64,000 nucleotides of DNA from JAGQKC01 sp965223675 (GCA_965223675.1 OZ245013.1:62001-126000); one strand, 5' to 3'; positions 8,367 to 17,835 are shown, numbered from the stretch's first letter. Made by a program: numbers and translations. The notes: generated from the sequence alone by a model not told the origin.

Positions 8367-9854
8367 ATGAAGCCCATAACCGCACAGGCCTTATATAATC
8401 TGACCAAGTGCGCTCATCGCGTGTATTTGGATGCCAATGGCGATCTCAGCAAAAAAGGAGAGGTCAATTCATTTATCGCATTGTTGTGGGAGTTAGGGTT
8501 ACAAACGGAACGTGAGTATATGGCTTCTCTTGGTGACCAGGAGGTCGTGGACTTACAAGCCTGCTCTCCAGAAATCGCGTCTGAAGAGACCATACGGCTT
8601 ATGGCGCAGGGCGTTTCCGTAATCTATCAAGGCTGCCTCCGTTATAAGCATTATATTGGACGGCCGGATCTTTTAGTGAGACGTGAAGAATTTGATTCGA
8701 CGTTCGGGACATATGGCTATGAAGCCATAGAAATTAAAGCAGGGAGGGGATGGGAGCGGTCGGATGACCGAACGCCGAAGTTTAAAATGCACTATGCGTA
8801 TCAAGTCCTGTTTTATCGCATGCTCCTTCAACACCTCCAGGGAGCCGTGTCAAAGATGGGGCATATCATTAACGGTGACAAGGAAATCGAGGAGTTTGAT
8901 CCTCAGCCGTTTGAAGAAGGTTTTCTTCATGCGCTAGAGGAAGCCCAGCGTCTCGTGGAAGGTGAGCAGACATCGGAACCGGTGTTGGGAAGTCAATGTT
9001 ATTTATGCGGATGGTTTAATCGTTGTGAGCAGTGGGTGCGAGAACGGTCTGATCCGACGAATCTCTTTTTTGTGGGCAAGCAAAAATTTCATCTGAAAAA
9101 AGTCGGCCTTCAAACCGTTGAAGATATTGCCCATATGCATGTCGATGACTACCTGAAGCCGCCTAAGAAAATTCCGAGAATGGGAGAAAAGTCTCTTCGA
9201 CGGATGAAGAACCGCGCTCAAGTATTGTTAAATGGAGAACCGCGTATTCAGTCAGGTTTTGTCTTTCCAGCGTGTCAACGTGAAATTTACTTTGATATTG
9301 AAGATGATCCGACTCAGAGCCTCACGTATCTGTTCGGATTGCTGATCAGAGAAGGCAAGAGCCCACCCAATTATCAATATTTTCTCGCACGAAATCCAGA
9401 AGAGGAAGAACAAACGGTTCGTGCATTTTGGGAATTCCTCGCTTCAGAAGACAATGCGACTTACTATGTGTACTCTCCTAAAGAGCGAACTTCTCTTAAA
9501 CAATTAATGGAGCGTTACAGTTTGGATCGTGCGGTGTTTGAGCGATATGTGGAGCATGAGTACGATCTCTATTTGGATTTAATTGTCCCTTACTCTGATT
9601 GGCCAACTTTTTCGTACAGCATCAAACATATCGCGAAAATGGTAGGATTTCGGTGGAGAGATCCCGACCCATCTGGTGCGAATTCGATTGCCTGGTTCAA
9701 TGATTATCTAAAAAATCCATCCCAACATGCATTGCTCGAGCGAATCTTACGCTATAACGAGGATGATTGTGAAGCCATGTTGGTGATTAAAGATTACTTT
9801 GTTCACCAAGAGAATCTGGAAAAGGAAAACCTAAAACGTGACAAGAGAGGATGA
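8367..9854 (+). CDS. TM0106-family RecB-like nuclease with RNase H-like domain
   Basis: 495 residues. The N-terminal half carries a PD-(D/E)xK nuclease core: RPDLLVRR with Asp near 101, and AIEIKAG with Glu122 and Lys124. Clustered cysteines CYLCGWFNRC (211, 214, 220), with C15 possibly the fourth, may hold an iron-sulfur cluster as in Cas4/RecB relatives. A helix-hairpin-helix-like stretch (about 240-290) leads to a C-terminal RNase H-like/DEDD exonuclease domain beginning REIYFDIEDDP near 306-315 and ending in YNEDDCEAM. This architecture matches the TM0106 family, a predicted exonuclease. It sits just upstream of phoB, with an 8-base gap, probably only by proximity. Confidence 0.82.
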   Translation: MKPITAQALYNLTKCAHRVYLDANGDLSKKGEVNSFIALLWELGLQTEREYMASLGDQEVVDLQACSPEIASEETIRLMAQGVSVIYQGCLRYKHYIGRPDLLVRREEFDSTFGTYGYEAIEIKAGRGWERSDDRTPKFKMHYAYQVLFYRMLLQHLQGAVSKMGHIINGDKEIEEFDPQPFEEGFLHALEEAQRLVEGEQTSEPVLGSQCYLCGWFNRCEQWVRERSDPTNLFFVGKQKFHLKKVGLQTVEDIAHMHVDDYLKPPKKIPRMGEKSLRRMKNRAQVLLNGEPRIQSGFVFPACQREIYFDIEDDPTQSLTYLFGLLIREGKSPPNYQYFLARNPEEEEQTVRAFWEFLASEDNATYYVYSPKERTSLKQLMERYSLDRAVFERYVEHEYDLYLDLIVPYSDWPTFSYSIKHIAKMVGFRWRDPDPSGANSIAWFNDYLKNPSQHALLERILRYNEDDCEAMLVIKDYFVHQENLEKENLKRDKRG

Positions 9855-9861
9855 TTAATCT

Positions 9862-10551
9862 ATGGCACCAAGAGTGTTGATTGTTGATGATGAGCCTGAC
9901 ATTGTTGAACTTGTTCGATTTCACATCGAGAAAGAAGGGCTAGAATGTCTGGAAGCGGCTGAGGGAGAACTCGCGCTCAGACTCGCACGAGAGAAAAAGC
10001 CGGACCTCTTGATTCTGGATTTGATGCTGCCGGGAATCGATGGTTTGGAAATTTGTCGGATGCTTCGTAAGGATTCGACCACTGCCCATATGGCAATTAT
10101 TATGTTGACGGCCAAGGCGGAAGAAGTGGATCGGATCGTCGGTTTAGAAATGGGGGCCGATGATTACATCGTGAAGCCCTTCAGTCCTCGAGAGCTTGTG
10201 GCACGAGTCAAAGCGGTATTACGCCGAGGTCGTGAGCCTGACAATAACAAAACGAAGAAGGTCGGCACACTTGAAGTGGATGAAGCCAGGCATCAGATAC
10301 GAGTCGCCGGACAATTGGTAGAGTTAACGGTCAAGGAATTTGACTTACTCTGCGCGCTCATTCACGCAAAAGGGCGGGTTCTGAATCGTAATCAGATACT
10401 CGAGTCAGTGTGGGGCTATACTAATGCCATTGATATTGAATCTAGAACGGTTGATGTGCATGTTCGGAGACTTCGAGAAAAGCTTGGTCCTGAACAAATA
10501 CGGGTTGTGACAGTCAAGGGGGTGGGGTACAGGTTTGATGCAGAAGCGTAA
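9862..10551 (+). CDS. phoB: Phosphate regulon response regulator PhoB
   Basis: A 229-residue OmpR-family regulator. The receiver has acidic DDEPD at 9-13, phosphoacceptor Asp53 (ILDLMLPGID) and Lys105 (YIVKPFSP). The winged-helix DNA-binding domain covers about 130-228 with the recognition helix SRTVDVHVRRLREKLG. Identification as PhoB rests on order: phoR follows after 19 bases, then the pst operon. Phosphorylated PhoB would bind the 11-bp-period repeats described at the pstS and porin promoters. A GAGAGGATG stretch upstream may act as the ribosome-binding site. Confidence 0.9.
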   Translation: MAPRVLIVDDEPDIVELVRFHIEKEGLECLEAAEGELALRLAREKKPDLLILDLMLPGIDGLEICRMLRKDSTTAHMAIIMLTAKAEEVDRIVGLEMGADDYIVKPFSPRELVARVKAVLRRGREPDNNKTKKVGTLEVDEARHQIRVAGQLVELTVKEFDLLCALIHAKGRVLNRNQILESVWGYTNAIDIESRTVDVHVRRLREKLGPEQIRVVTVKGVGYRFDAEA

Positions 10552-10570
10552 AAAATTGAGTTAACCAAAC

Positions 10571-11947
10571 ATGATGAGAAATACATGGCATCGCAAGGTT
10601 GTGATCACTTTTGTGGTGCTCACCGCTGTTGGTATGGTGTTGGGGTGGGTATTAGCTGAACTGTCGATGTCCTTCGGCATGCTCGTTGGGAGTGTATGTC
10701 TCAGCTTAGGGATCGTTATTGTATGTACCTTCTGGATGACAAAACGGTTGTTGTCTCCTATCCAAGAGCTGCAACATGTGTCTGATGAGTTGGCGTTTGT
10801 CTGTGGTGTGAGAGAGCAACCCCTAGAAAGTGCGGATGAAATTGATCGAGTGAGGCAGACCCTGATGCCTCTCACCTCGCATTTGCGAGAGCGAATGCAA
10901 ACGCTTGAAGGAGAGCGAGCGAAAGTGACCACGATTCTTGACAGTATGGTTGAAGGCGTCATGGCCCTTGATGCACAGGGGCAGATTTTAGTAGCCAATC
11001 CAAGTGCGCGACGAATACTCAATTTCCCCCATCATCAATTGGAGGAATATTCATTGTTGGAAGTCGTGAGAAATCGAGAACTGGTTGACCTCGTGGAGTG
11101 GTGTCAATCTCTCACGAATTCAGAACGTTACAATCGGGAAATCGTTTTGACGAATCCTCAACGTCGAGTTCTTGAGGTTAACGCAATGCCATTGTCGTTA
11201 ACTGAGCAACGACGCGGATTAGTATTAGTGATGCATGATATTACCGAACTCCGTCGTTTAGAAACGGTTCGCGCTGAATTTGTCGCCAACGTCTCACATG
11301 AATTGAGGACTCCACTCACAGCAATCAAAGGGTATTTAGAAACCTTGCTCGACGAATCTTCTGCAGATCCTGTTATGTATCGACGTTTTTTGGGAGTGGC
11401 TCTGACGCATGCTGATCGATTGGGTCGACTCGTCAATGATTTGATGAATCTGTCGGATATCGAAACAGGAAAAATTACGTTGAAACGAGAGGCAGTCTCC
11501 TTGGTCGAATCCATAAAAGAGGCGATAGGCATTTATGAACATGAAGCGGTCAAAAAAGGTGTTCGTCTTGCCAATCGAGTCCCTCCGGATATTTATGTGC
11601 AGGCTGATCGAGATCGCTTATCGCAGATATTGATTAATTTGGTTGATAACGCTGTAAAATATACAGCGACAGACGGGGAAGTGAATTTTATGACAGTGAG
11701 TGGAACAAACCCTGAACACATCGTGTTACGTGTTCAAGATACTGGCCAGGGCATTCCTCAAGCAGACTTACCTCGTGTGACCGAACGATTCTATCGAGTC
11801 GATAAAGCTCGGTCGCGTGAAGAAGGCGGAACTGGTCTAGGCCTGGCCATCGTAAAACATCTCGTGCATTTGCACGGTGGAACCCTTCAAATTCATAGTA
11901 CATTAGGGAAAGGGACCACCGTGGATATCGCTTTACCCATTTCGTAG
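10571..11947 (+). CDS. phoR: Phosphate regulon sensor histidine kinase PhoR
   Basis: 458 residues. Two N-terminal membrane helices (about 10-30 and 34-56) with almost no periplasmic loop are typical of PhoR, which senses Pst/PhoU state, not an external ligand. A HAMP-like segment, then a PAS domain (about 118-230) with MVEGVMALDAQG, are followed by the H-box FVANVSHELRTPL with His243. The ATPase core shows NLVDNAVKYT, DTGQGIP and EGGTGLGLAI. Cotranscribed with phoB. PhoR acts as kinase under phosphate limitation and phosphatase in excess. Confidence 0.9.
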   Translation: MMRNTWHRKVVITFVVLTAVGMVLGWVLAELSMSFGMLVGSVCLSLGIVIVCTFWMTKRLLSPIQELQHVSDELAFVCGVREQPLESADEIDRVRQTLMPLTSHLRERMQTLEGERAKVTTILDSMVEGVMALDAQGQILVANPSARRILNFPHHQLEEYSLLEVVRNRELVDLVEWCQSLTNSERYNREIVLTNPQRRVLEVNAMPLSLTEQRRGLVLVMHDITELRRLETVRAEFVANVSHELRTPLTAIKGYLETLLDESSADPVMYRRFLGVALTHADRLGRLVNDLMNLSDIETGKITLKREAVSLVESIKEAIGIYEHEAVKKGVRLANRVPPDIYVQADRDRLSQILINLVDNAVKYTATDGEVNFMTVSGTNPEHIVLRVQDTGQGIPQADLPRVTERFYRVDKARSREEGGTGLGLAIVKHLVHLHGGTLQIHSTLGKGTTVDIALPIS

Positions 11948-12289
11948 TCTTTTTCGCTTTCCTTCATTTCAGAAACTTTCGAGCAAGCTTCTCTCTTATT
12001 AGTTCAAAGACTGCAAGGTCTTTAATCCATCCCACATGGGTTTTACCCATAATCATTCTTCACGTACAAGAATAATACTGGAAGGTCACTAACGTCAGGT
12101 CTGATCTATTGCGTGTAAATTTGTCCAGCATACGTGAATGGATACTGGGAAGAAATGAGTTGATCAATTGGTTGATATAAAAAGGATTTATTTACGATGT
12201 TGTAACCTTGTTCAAGCCGATACGTAACATTGCTTGTCTATGCTTGAGGAAGATGCTCGATAAAATTTTCATTCAAAGGTGGAGAAGTT
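11948..12289. other. Intergenic region with probable promoter of the small gene and pst operon
   Basis: 342 bases without a gene. Near its right end GTAACC at 12202-12207 and GTAACA at 12224-12229 lie 22 bases apart, twice the 11-base period seen in the Pho-box-like repeats at pstS and the porin. The half-site expected between them is poorly matched, so this is only a weak candidate PhoB site. Confidence 0.35.
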
Positions 12290-12541
12290 ATGAAACTGGT
12301 GGAAATTTCCCACAAACAACTGCATAAGCATCCTGAATCTGAATTACCAGAAGTACTCGAGAGTATCTTGGTGACGCTCCAACTACACGGACCCATGCCA
12401 GTTCAGGAACTTGTCGAAAAATCTCCTCAATTCCGGTGGGTAGAGGTGTTAAAAGCGGTGAGCCAATTATGGGGAGAGGGGAAACTAGAATTGGAGCATG
12501 ACAAGGGCGAATTGAAAGTCTGGCCGTTTGAATATTTTTGA
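12290..12541 (+). CDS. Small conserved-looking protein between phoR and pstS, possible winged-helix fold
   Basis: 83 residues, unrecognised. A good ribosome-binding site (AGGTGGAG) ends 6 bases before ATG. The middle reads SILVTLQLHGPMPVQELVEK then WVEVLKAVSQLWGEGKLELE, a helix-turn-helix-like pattern followed by a beta hairpin, as in compact winged-helix proteins. This fold is my inference from hydrophobic spacing. The gene lies inside the phosphate regulon in the same direction, about 340 bases after phoR and 120 before pstS. It may be a regulon-specific regulator or adaptor. No signal peptide. Confidence 0.6.
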   Translation: MKLVEISHKQLHKHPESELPEVLESILVTLQLHGPMPVQELVEKSPQFRWVEVLKAVSQLWGEGKLELEHDKGELKVWPFEYF

Positions 12542-12577
12542 CGAAAGTTTGTGAAAAATCAAACAAAACTCTAGGAG

Positions 12578-12606
12578 TTAACAATTTTGTAACATTGTCG
12601 TTACTT
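12578..12606 (+). promoter_or_regulatory. Pho-box-like direct repeats ahead of pstS
   Basis: TTAACA at 12578-12583 and GTAACA at 12589-12594 are exactly 11 bases apart, with an AT-rich spacer. A weaker third unit (GTTACT) begins at 12600, again 11 bases on. Two 7-base units separated by 4 bases is the known architecture of PhoB binding sites. The same GTAACA unit appears at the porin promoter at 45995-46012. Position, about 55-80 bases before the pstS start, is suitable. Confidence 0.6.
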
Positions 12607-12659
12607 ACGAGAAACACTGGGTTTCTATGATTATTCATATCCTTGAAAGGAGAAGAGTT

Positions 12660-13736
12660 ATGTGTAAGTTCGAATGTGTAGATCAAGGTGTTGCTTTGCC
12701 AAGGCTAGTTTCGTCTTGGGGGAACATAAGTATCCTAGCTGTTGTCGGGATATTTTCGTGGTTGATGGTGGCGCTCTTAAGTGTCTGCATTTGGGCCCTT
12801 GTAGGAACAGCCACGCAAGCATTTGCCGCAAGTGATTCGATGACGGATCCCAACTGGAAATCCTATCAACGGGTAAGTGGGGTTTCTGGAAATGTAAATA
12901 GTATCGGTTCAGATACTCTGAATAATTTGATGACTCTGTGGGCGGAAGGTTTCAGGAAGCAATACCCTAATGTAAAAGTTCAGATTGAAGGCAAGGGATC
13001 GAGTACGGCTCCACCTGCCTTGATAGAGGGGACTGCACAATTGGGCCCGATGTCTCGGAAGATGAAGGGCAAAGAGCAGGACAAGTTTGAGGCAAAATTT
13101 GGATATAAAGCCACCGCTTTTCCAGTAGCGATTGATGCATTGGCTGTTTATGTCAACAAGGATAACCCCATTGAAGGCATGACGATGGAGCAAGTTGATG
13201 CGGCCTTTTCCAAAACACGGCGACGAGGTTATAGCAATGACGTGAGCAAATGGGCAGATCTGGGCCTGAATGGTCCTTGGAAATCAACTCCGATAAGCCT
13301 GTATGGTCGAAACTCTGCGTCTGGGACTTATGGGTTTTTTAAGAAGACCGTCTTAAAAAATGGTGATTATAAAGATCAGGTCAAAGAGCAACCCGGTTCG
13401 GCTTCTGTCGTTCAAGGTGTGACAGAAGATCGAGCAGGCATGGGATATAGCGGAATTGGATACATAACGTCAGGGGTACGAGCTATTCCATTGGCGGCTA
13501 AACAAGGTAAACCCTTTGTGGAGCCGACATTTGCTAATGCGGCAAAAGGAGCCTATCCGCTGGCTCGGTTCCTGTACGTGTATGTGAATAAAGCACCAGG
13601 AAAGCCGTTACCTCCCTTGATGCAAGAATTCCTCAAGTACGTTTATAGCAAGGAAGGACAAGTCGTGGTCATCAAGGATGGTTACTTCCCGCTTTCCGCT
13701 GAAGTCATTCAGTCACAGAGTACATTATTAAAATAA
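12660..13736 (+). CDS. pstS: Phosphate-binding protein PstS (system 1)
   Basis: 358 residues from the ATG at 12660, chosen because AAAGGAG ends 7 bases before it. A long N-region and hydrophobic segment ending TATQAFAAS form a signal peptide for periplasmic export. The mature protein has the phosphate-binding pattern SIGSDTLNNLM near the start, then GKGSSTAPPALIEG and GRNSASGTYGFFK, typical of the larger PstS subfamily. It delivers Pi to the PstC/PstA channel encoded downstream. The Pho-box-like repeat upstream implies induction by phosphate limitation. Confidence 0.92.
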   Translation: MCKFECVDQGVALPRLVSSWGNISILAVVGIFSWLMVALLSVCIWALVGTATQAFAASDSMTDPNWKSYQRVSGVSGNVNSIGSDTLNNLMTLWAEGFRKQYPNVKVQIEGKGSSTAPPALIEGTAQLGPMSRKMKGKEQDKFEAKFGYKATAFPVAIDALAVYVNKDNPIEGMTMEQVDAAFSKTRRRGYSNDVSKWADLGLNGPWKSTPISLYGRNSASGTYGFFKKTVLKNGDYKDQVKEQPGSASVVQGVTEDRAGMGYSGIGYITSGVRAIPLAAKQGKPFVEPTFANAAKGAYPLARFLYVYVNKAPGKPLPPLMQEFLKYVYSKEGQVVVIKDGYFPLSAEVIQSQSTLLK

Positions 13737-13759
13737 CGAGTCAATGACCAATAGTTCTG

Positions 13760-13791
13760 GAGGTGGTTTTCTAAAAAAAGAAGACCACCTC
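13760..13791 (+). terminator. Intercistronic hairpin between pstS and pstC
   Basis: GAGGTGGTTTTCT and AGAAGACCACCTC can pair over 13 bases with one G-U wobble, around a six-base A-rich loop. No T-tract follows, so it is not a classic intrinsic terminator. It fits a partial attenuator or a 3-prime-end stabiliser that raises pstS mRNA over the permease genes. That role is inference. Confidence 0.5.
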
Positions 13792-13834
13792 GCTTCATTT
13801 ATTCGAATACTTTTTCGAGAGTCCTATACTTCCA

Positions 13835-16138
13835 ATGTCACCTCCTGACTTTTCTGCTCCGATGGATGACCTTCCTTCGCCTCCCCGTGCCAAGGCTGTC
13901 TTCGTTTCCAGAGGACGTACTCACAGAAAACTTCGGGCACTGGCTGATCGCTTTGCGGCGGCAGTTGTGTGGGTAGGGGGTATCGCGACAATTGTCAGCA
14001 TTATGGGAATTTTCGTCTATCTGCTGATTGAGGTTGCCCCACTGTTCGTATCACCTGAAAGCGAATCGCCAGCGAGTTTTCCTGCCAGAAATATGACCCA
14101 AGATACTCACGCGGCGTTGGCTGTGGGCGTTGATCAATATCAGGAGGTTGCCTATCTCGTGGAGAAGGGACAGGTCAGTTTTTATGAGATCCCAGATGGA
14201 CAGGCCATCTCTTATGATGTATCTGAGACAAACCTGCCTCAAAATGTTGTAGCCATAGCACGGTCTCATGGTCGTGGTCATCACTTTGTATTTGGGACAG
14301 ATGATGGATTTGTTGTGCCGGTGGATATCGAGTTAACTCCAACCTTTGAAAATGATAATCGAACCATTGTCCCGACTCTCACTACAGGGAATCCTGTTTT
14401 CGTTGACCCGACCAAGTCTGGTATCGCGCGACTCGCCTATCAAGAAACTGACGAAGGGATGGCCGTTGTTGTCTTAAGTCAGACTGGTGAATTGTGGTTG
14501 ACGAAAAGTGGAGAGGGTGAAGGTCTGATGCTATCGGACGAACCGGTGGTGACTCAGACCTGGATTGCTCGGTATCCAGTCGAAGAAGTGACCACTCTTC
14601 TCTTAGATAGTCTTGGTGAAACGTTGATGGTGGGAGCGAACGATGGTCGGCTGATTCAGTGGAATGTCCTAGATCCGAGTGAACCAGAATTCATTCACAC
14701 CTATACCTTGGCAGATGCCAATGATTTTATTACTGCGCTGGCCTTTCTAATTGGTGATCGAAGCCTTGCAGTGGGTACCAATAAGGGACGAGTTTCAGTA
14801 TGGATGCCTATTCCAACCCAAGAAAAGGCTGCAACGCCTCTTTATGAGGAGGTCCGGTCATTCGAATCTCAGCATGGCGCGATCACGAAGCTTTCTCCTT
14901 CTCGGCGAGATAAAGGTTTTGTGTCAGCCGACTCAACGGGTGAGATTTTACTCCATCACTCCACGTCAAGCCAAACCTTAGTACGGATGAAAACAGCTGA
15001 CTCGCCAATTCAGGGGCTGATGTTTGCACCTAAAGCGGATGGTGTAGTGGCGTTTGACGCTCAAGGGCAGCTGTATTCAACTACGATTGACAATGCTCAT
15101 CCGGAAATTACCGTGCAAACACTTTTCCGTCCGGTTCTGTATGAAGGTTACGCGGAGCCTAAGCACATTTGGCAATCGTCGAGTGGATCAGATGATTTCG
15201 AACCCAAGTTTGGCATGTGGCCGCTTATTTTTGGAACATTAAAAGGGACGATCTATGCCATGCTGTTGGCTGTCCCTTTAGCTGTCATGGGTGCGATTTA
15301 TACCGGCATGTTTATGAGCCCACGATTACGCGGGATTATCAAGCCGATCATTGAAACGATGGCTGCATTGCCATCTGTGGTTCTCGGGTTTTTGGCGGGA
15401 TTGTGGCTCGCGCCACTTCTTGAGAAAATTTTTCCAGCAGTGGTTGGGATGGTTGTGCTTATGCCGTTAACTGTGACGATAGCCTGCATTTCCTGGCAAT
15501 TAGTTCCCAGGGCTATTCGGGCACGCGGACAATCCGGCATTGACTTGGCAGTACTCATAGTCGTGTTGCTCGTGACGGCGATTGGCTGCTTAGCCGCCAA
15601 TCACATGATTGAGTCTTGGCTGTTCGAAGCAGATTACAAAGGCTGGTTATTATCCGTATTTAACTTGCAATATGACCAACGCAATGCCTTAGTCATCAGT
15701 CTTGCGATGGGGTTCGCGGTGATCCCCATCATTTTTAGTATTTCTGAAGATTCCATTTCCAATGTGCCTAAACATTTGATCGCTGGATCATTAGCGATGG
15801 GTGCCACGCAATGGCAAACGTTGACGCGGTTAGTGTTGGTGTCAGCGAGTCCAGGTATTTTTTCCGCATTAATGATCGGATTTGGTCGCGCGGTCGGAGA
15901 AACGATGATTGTTCTCATGGCCACGGGAAATACGCCTATTTTGGATTGGAGTGTCTTTAACGGGTTCCGTACGTTATCGGCCAATATTGCTGTGGAAATG
16001 CCGGAAGCTCCCCATGGTGGAACATTATATCGAGTCTTATTTCTGTCAGGACTGTTGTTATTCGCATTCACGTTTTTTATCAATACTATCGCTGAAATCG
16101 TTCGGCAGCGGTTACGCACAAAGTATAGTCAATACTAA
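13835..16138 (+). CDS. pstC: Phosphate ABC permease PstC with periplasmic beta-propeller-like insertion
   Basis: 767 residues, more than twice the usual 300. One membrane helix (about 40-65) precedes a periplasmic region of roughly 370 residues built of WD40-like repeats, for example TLMVGANDGRLIQWNV and SLAVGTNKGRVSVWMP. A permease domain from about 455 follows, with ETMAALPSVVLGFLAGLWLAP, the EAA-type LAMGATQWQTLTRLVL and GRAVGETMIVLMATGN. Similarly long PstC proteins are known in some proteobacteria. It forms the channel with PstA, encoded 46 bases downstream. Confidence 0.88.
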   Translation: MSPPDFSAPMDDLPSPPRAKAVFVSRGRTHRKLRALADRFAAAVVWVGGIATIVSIMGIFVYLLIEVAPLFVSPESESPASFPARNMTQDTHAALAVGVDQYQEVAYLVEKGQVSFYEIPDGQAISYDVSETNLPQNVVAIARSHGRGHHFVFGTDDGFVVPVDIELTPTFENDNRTIVPTLTTGNPVFVDPTKSGIARLAYQETDEGMAVVVLSQTGELWLTKSGEGEGLMLSDEPVVTQTWIARYPVEEVTTLLLDSLGETLMVGANDGRLIQWNVLDPSEPEFIHTYTLADANDFITALAFLIGDRSLAVGTNKGRVSVWMPIPTQEKAATPLYEEVRSFESQHGAITKLSPSRRDKGFVSADSTGEILLHHSTSSQTLVRMKTADSPIQGLMFAPKADGVVAFDAQGQLYSTTIDNAHPEITVQTLFRPVLYEGYAEPKHIWQSSSGSDDFEPKFGMWPLIFGTLKGTIYAMLLAVPLAVMGAIYTGMFMSPRLRGIIKPIIETMAALPSVVLGFLAGLWLAPLLEKIFPAVVGMVVLMPLTVTIACISWQLVPRAIRARGQSGIDLAVLIVVLLVTAIGCLAANHMIESWLFEADYKGWLLSVFNLQYDQRNALVISLAMGFAVIPIIFSISEDSISNVPKHLIAGSLAMGATQWQTLTRLVLVSASPGIFSALMIGFGRAVGETMIVLMATGNTPILDWSVFNGFRTLSANIAVEMPEAPHGGTLYRVLFLSGLLLFAFTFFINTIAEIVRQRLRTKYSQY

Positions 16139-16184
16139 TAGGATGGTAATTTGTCGCTCGTGAATCGTATTTTGTAGAAAGTAT

Positions 16185-17822
16185 ATGTTGCCTCAATCCA
16201 TAAGAAAGTTTCTTGACTCAGGGACGCTATTTGTTTGGCTCTGCGGGGCTGGGTTGGCTCTTTCATTGTTGATGATTGGTGGGCTTATGATTCTGATCAT
16301 GGTCAATGGGCTCGGATATTTTTGGCCGAAAGATCTCGTGGAATTCACCTTAAAAGATGGGACTGCAGTCTTAGGTGAAGTGACAGGCCATGAGGTCATT
16401 CATAATTCAGTGAGTACGGAATTTCCTGAAGGCAAAGGTCGAATTCAGCTTAAAGTGGGGAATCGTGATCTGTATGGGCTCGATTTTCGTTGGGTAGATG
16501 AAGAGCAAATTCAATCCCGAACGTTTCCGAAAGACGTGGTGTTTCTTGAACGGCGAGAGTGGGGGAATTTCTTTGGCCGTGTTCATTTGGTCAAGCAAGG
16601 AGAAAAAATTGTGGCCTCTGGCAATCAAGAGGCCACCAAGATTTTGCTGTCGTTAGTTGATCGTGCGAATGCTATCCAACACGAAATTCATGATCTCGAA
16701 CAAAATGTTATTGGTTTGATCAACCACCAAATGGAGGAGTATCGTCTGGATCTGCGGTCACTGAAGCTGCGAAATAACAGTAATACTTCGGAAGCTGATA
16801 AGTTGGAACAACAAATCGCACTTCTCCAAGAGACCTATGAACAGGAGGCTCAAAAACTTCGCATGCTCTATGACCAATTGGGAGAATACACTGTTGTATT
16901 AGAAGATATAAATGGTCAAAAGAAAGATCTGGCTGTTGGGCAAATTATACGTGTTCTTCGCCCCAATGATATGGGCGTAAGCGAAAAGACCTTGACCTAT
17001 TTGGGGAATGTATGGACTGTCTTAAGCGAGGAACCACGAGAAGCCAATACCGAAGGGGGAATTTTCCCGGCGATCTTTGGGACTGTGCTCATGGTTATGA
17101 TTATGAGCGTTGCGGTCGTGCCTTTTGGTGTTCTGGCAGCGGTCTATTTGAAGGAATATGCCAGGCAAGGCATGTTGGTGAGAATGGTTCGTATCGCGGT
17201 TAATAATTTGGCCGGTGTGCCGTCGATTGTCTTCGGGGTATTTGGTCTTGGTTTTTTTGTGTACGCAGTTGGTGGGTCCATCGATACCATCTTTTTCCCA
17301 GAAGCATTACCTAATCCAACGTTTGGAACTGGTGGAATCTTCTGGGCCTCTCTCACTCTAGCGCTGATGACAGTTCCGGTCGTCATCGTTGCGACGGAAG
17401 AGGGATTGTCAGCAGTGCCACAGGAGTACCGAGAGGGATCGTTGGCATTGGGAGCCACAAAGTTGGAGTCGCTTTGGCGTGTTGTGATTCCTTGTGCGAT
17501 GCCGGGTATCTTGACTGGCCTTATTTTGGCTATCTCACGGGCGACTGGCGAGGTAGCTCCTCTAATGCTCACAGGTGTTGTGAAATTGGCACCTTCGATG
17601 CCGTTGGATGGATACTTTCCATTTCTCCACCTGGATCGAAAGTTTATGCATCTAGGCTTTCATATTTATGATGTGGGTTTTCAATCGCCGAATGTCGAAG
17701 CGGCCAAACCCATGGTTTACGTGACGACCTTAATTCTTGTTGCTGTTGTGGTCTTGCTCAATATGGCCGCTATTTCTATCAGGAATCGGATGCGCAGAAA
17801 ATATGCTGGATCCACAATTTAA
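16185..17822 (+). CDS. pstA: Phosphate ABC permease PstA with long N-terminal periplasmic domain
   Basis: 545 residues instead of the usual 290. After an N-terminal membrane helix (about 18-45), a periplasmic part of about 220 residues includes a beta-rich region and a strong coiled coil (about 150-230, from DRANAIQHEIHDLEQ on). The C-terminal permease has NNLAGVPSIVFGVFGLGFFV, the coupling loop LALGATKLESLWRVVIP and SRATGEVAPLMLTG. It pairs with the equally enlarged PstC, so their periplasmic extensions probably interact. The ribosome-binding site is weak. Confidence 0.88.
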   Translation: MLPQSIRKFLDSGTLFVWLCGAGLALSLLMIGGLMILIMVNGLGYFWPKDLVEFTLKDGTAVLGEVTGHEVIHNSVSTEFPEGKGRIQLKVGNRDLYGLDFRWVDEEQIQSRTFPKDVVFLERREWGNFFGRVHLVKQGEKIVASGNQEATKILLSLVDRANAIQHEIHDLEQNVIGLINHQMEEYRLDLRSLKLRNNSNTSEADKLEQQIALLQETYEQEAQKLRMLYDQLGEYTVVLEDINGQKKDLAVGQIIRVLRPNDMGVSEKTLTYLGNVWTVLSEEPREANTEGGIFPAIFGTVLMVMIMSVAVVPFGVLAAVYLKEYARQGMLVRMVRIAVNNLAGVPSIVFGVFGLGFFVYAVGGSIDTIFFPEALPNPTFGTGGIFWASLTLALMTVPVVIVATEEGLSAVPQEYREGSLALGATKLESLWRVVIPCAMPGILTGLILAISRATGEVAPLMLTGVVKLAPSMPLDGYFPFLHLDRKFMHLGFHIYDVGFQSPNVEAAKPMVYVTTLILVAVVVLLNMAAISIRNRMRRKYAGSTI

Positions 17823-17835
17823 TTCAGGTACAATC

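Noticed and set aside
17737..17835. Extended N-terminus of pstB overlapping pstA
   Set aside because: The extra residues overlap the end of pstA by 86 bases in a shifted frame; the ATG at 17836 just after pstA is more plausible.
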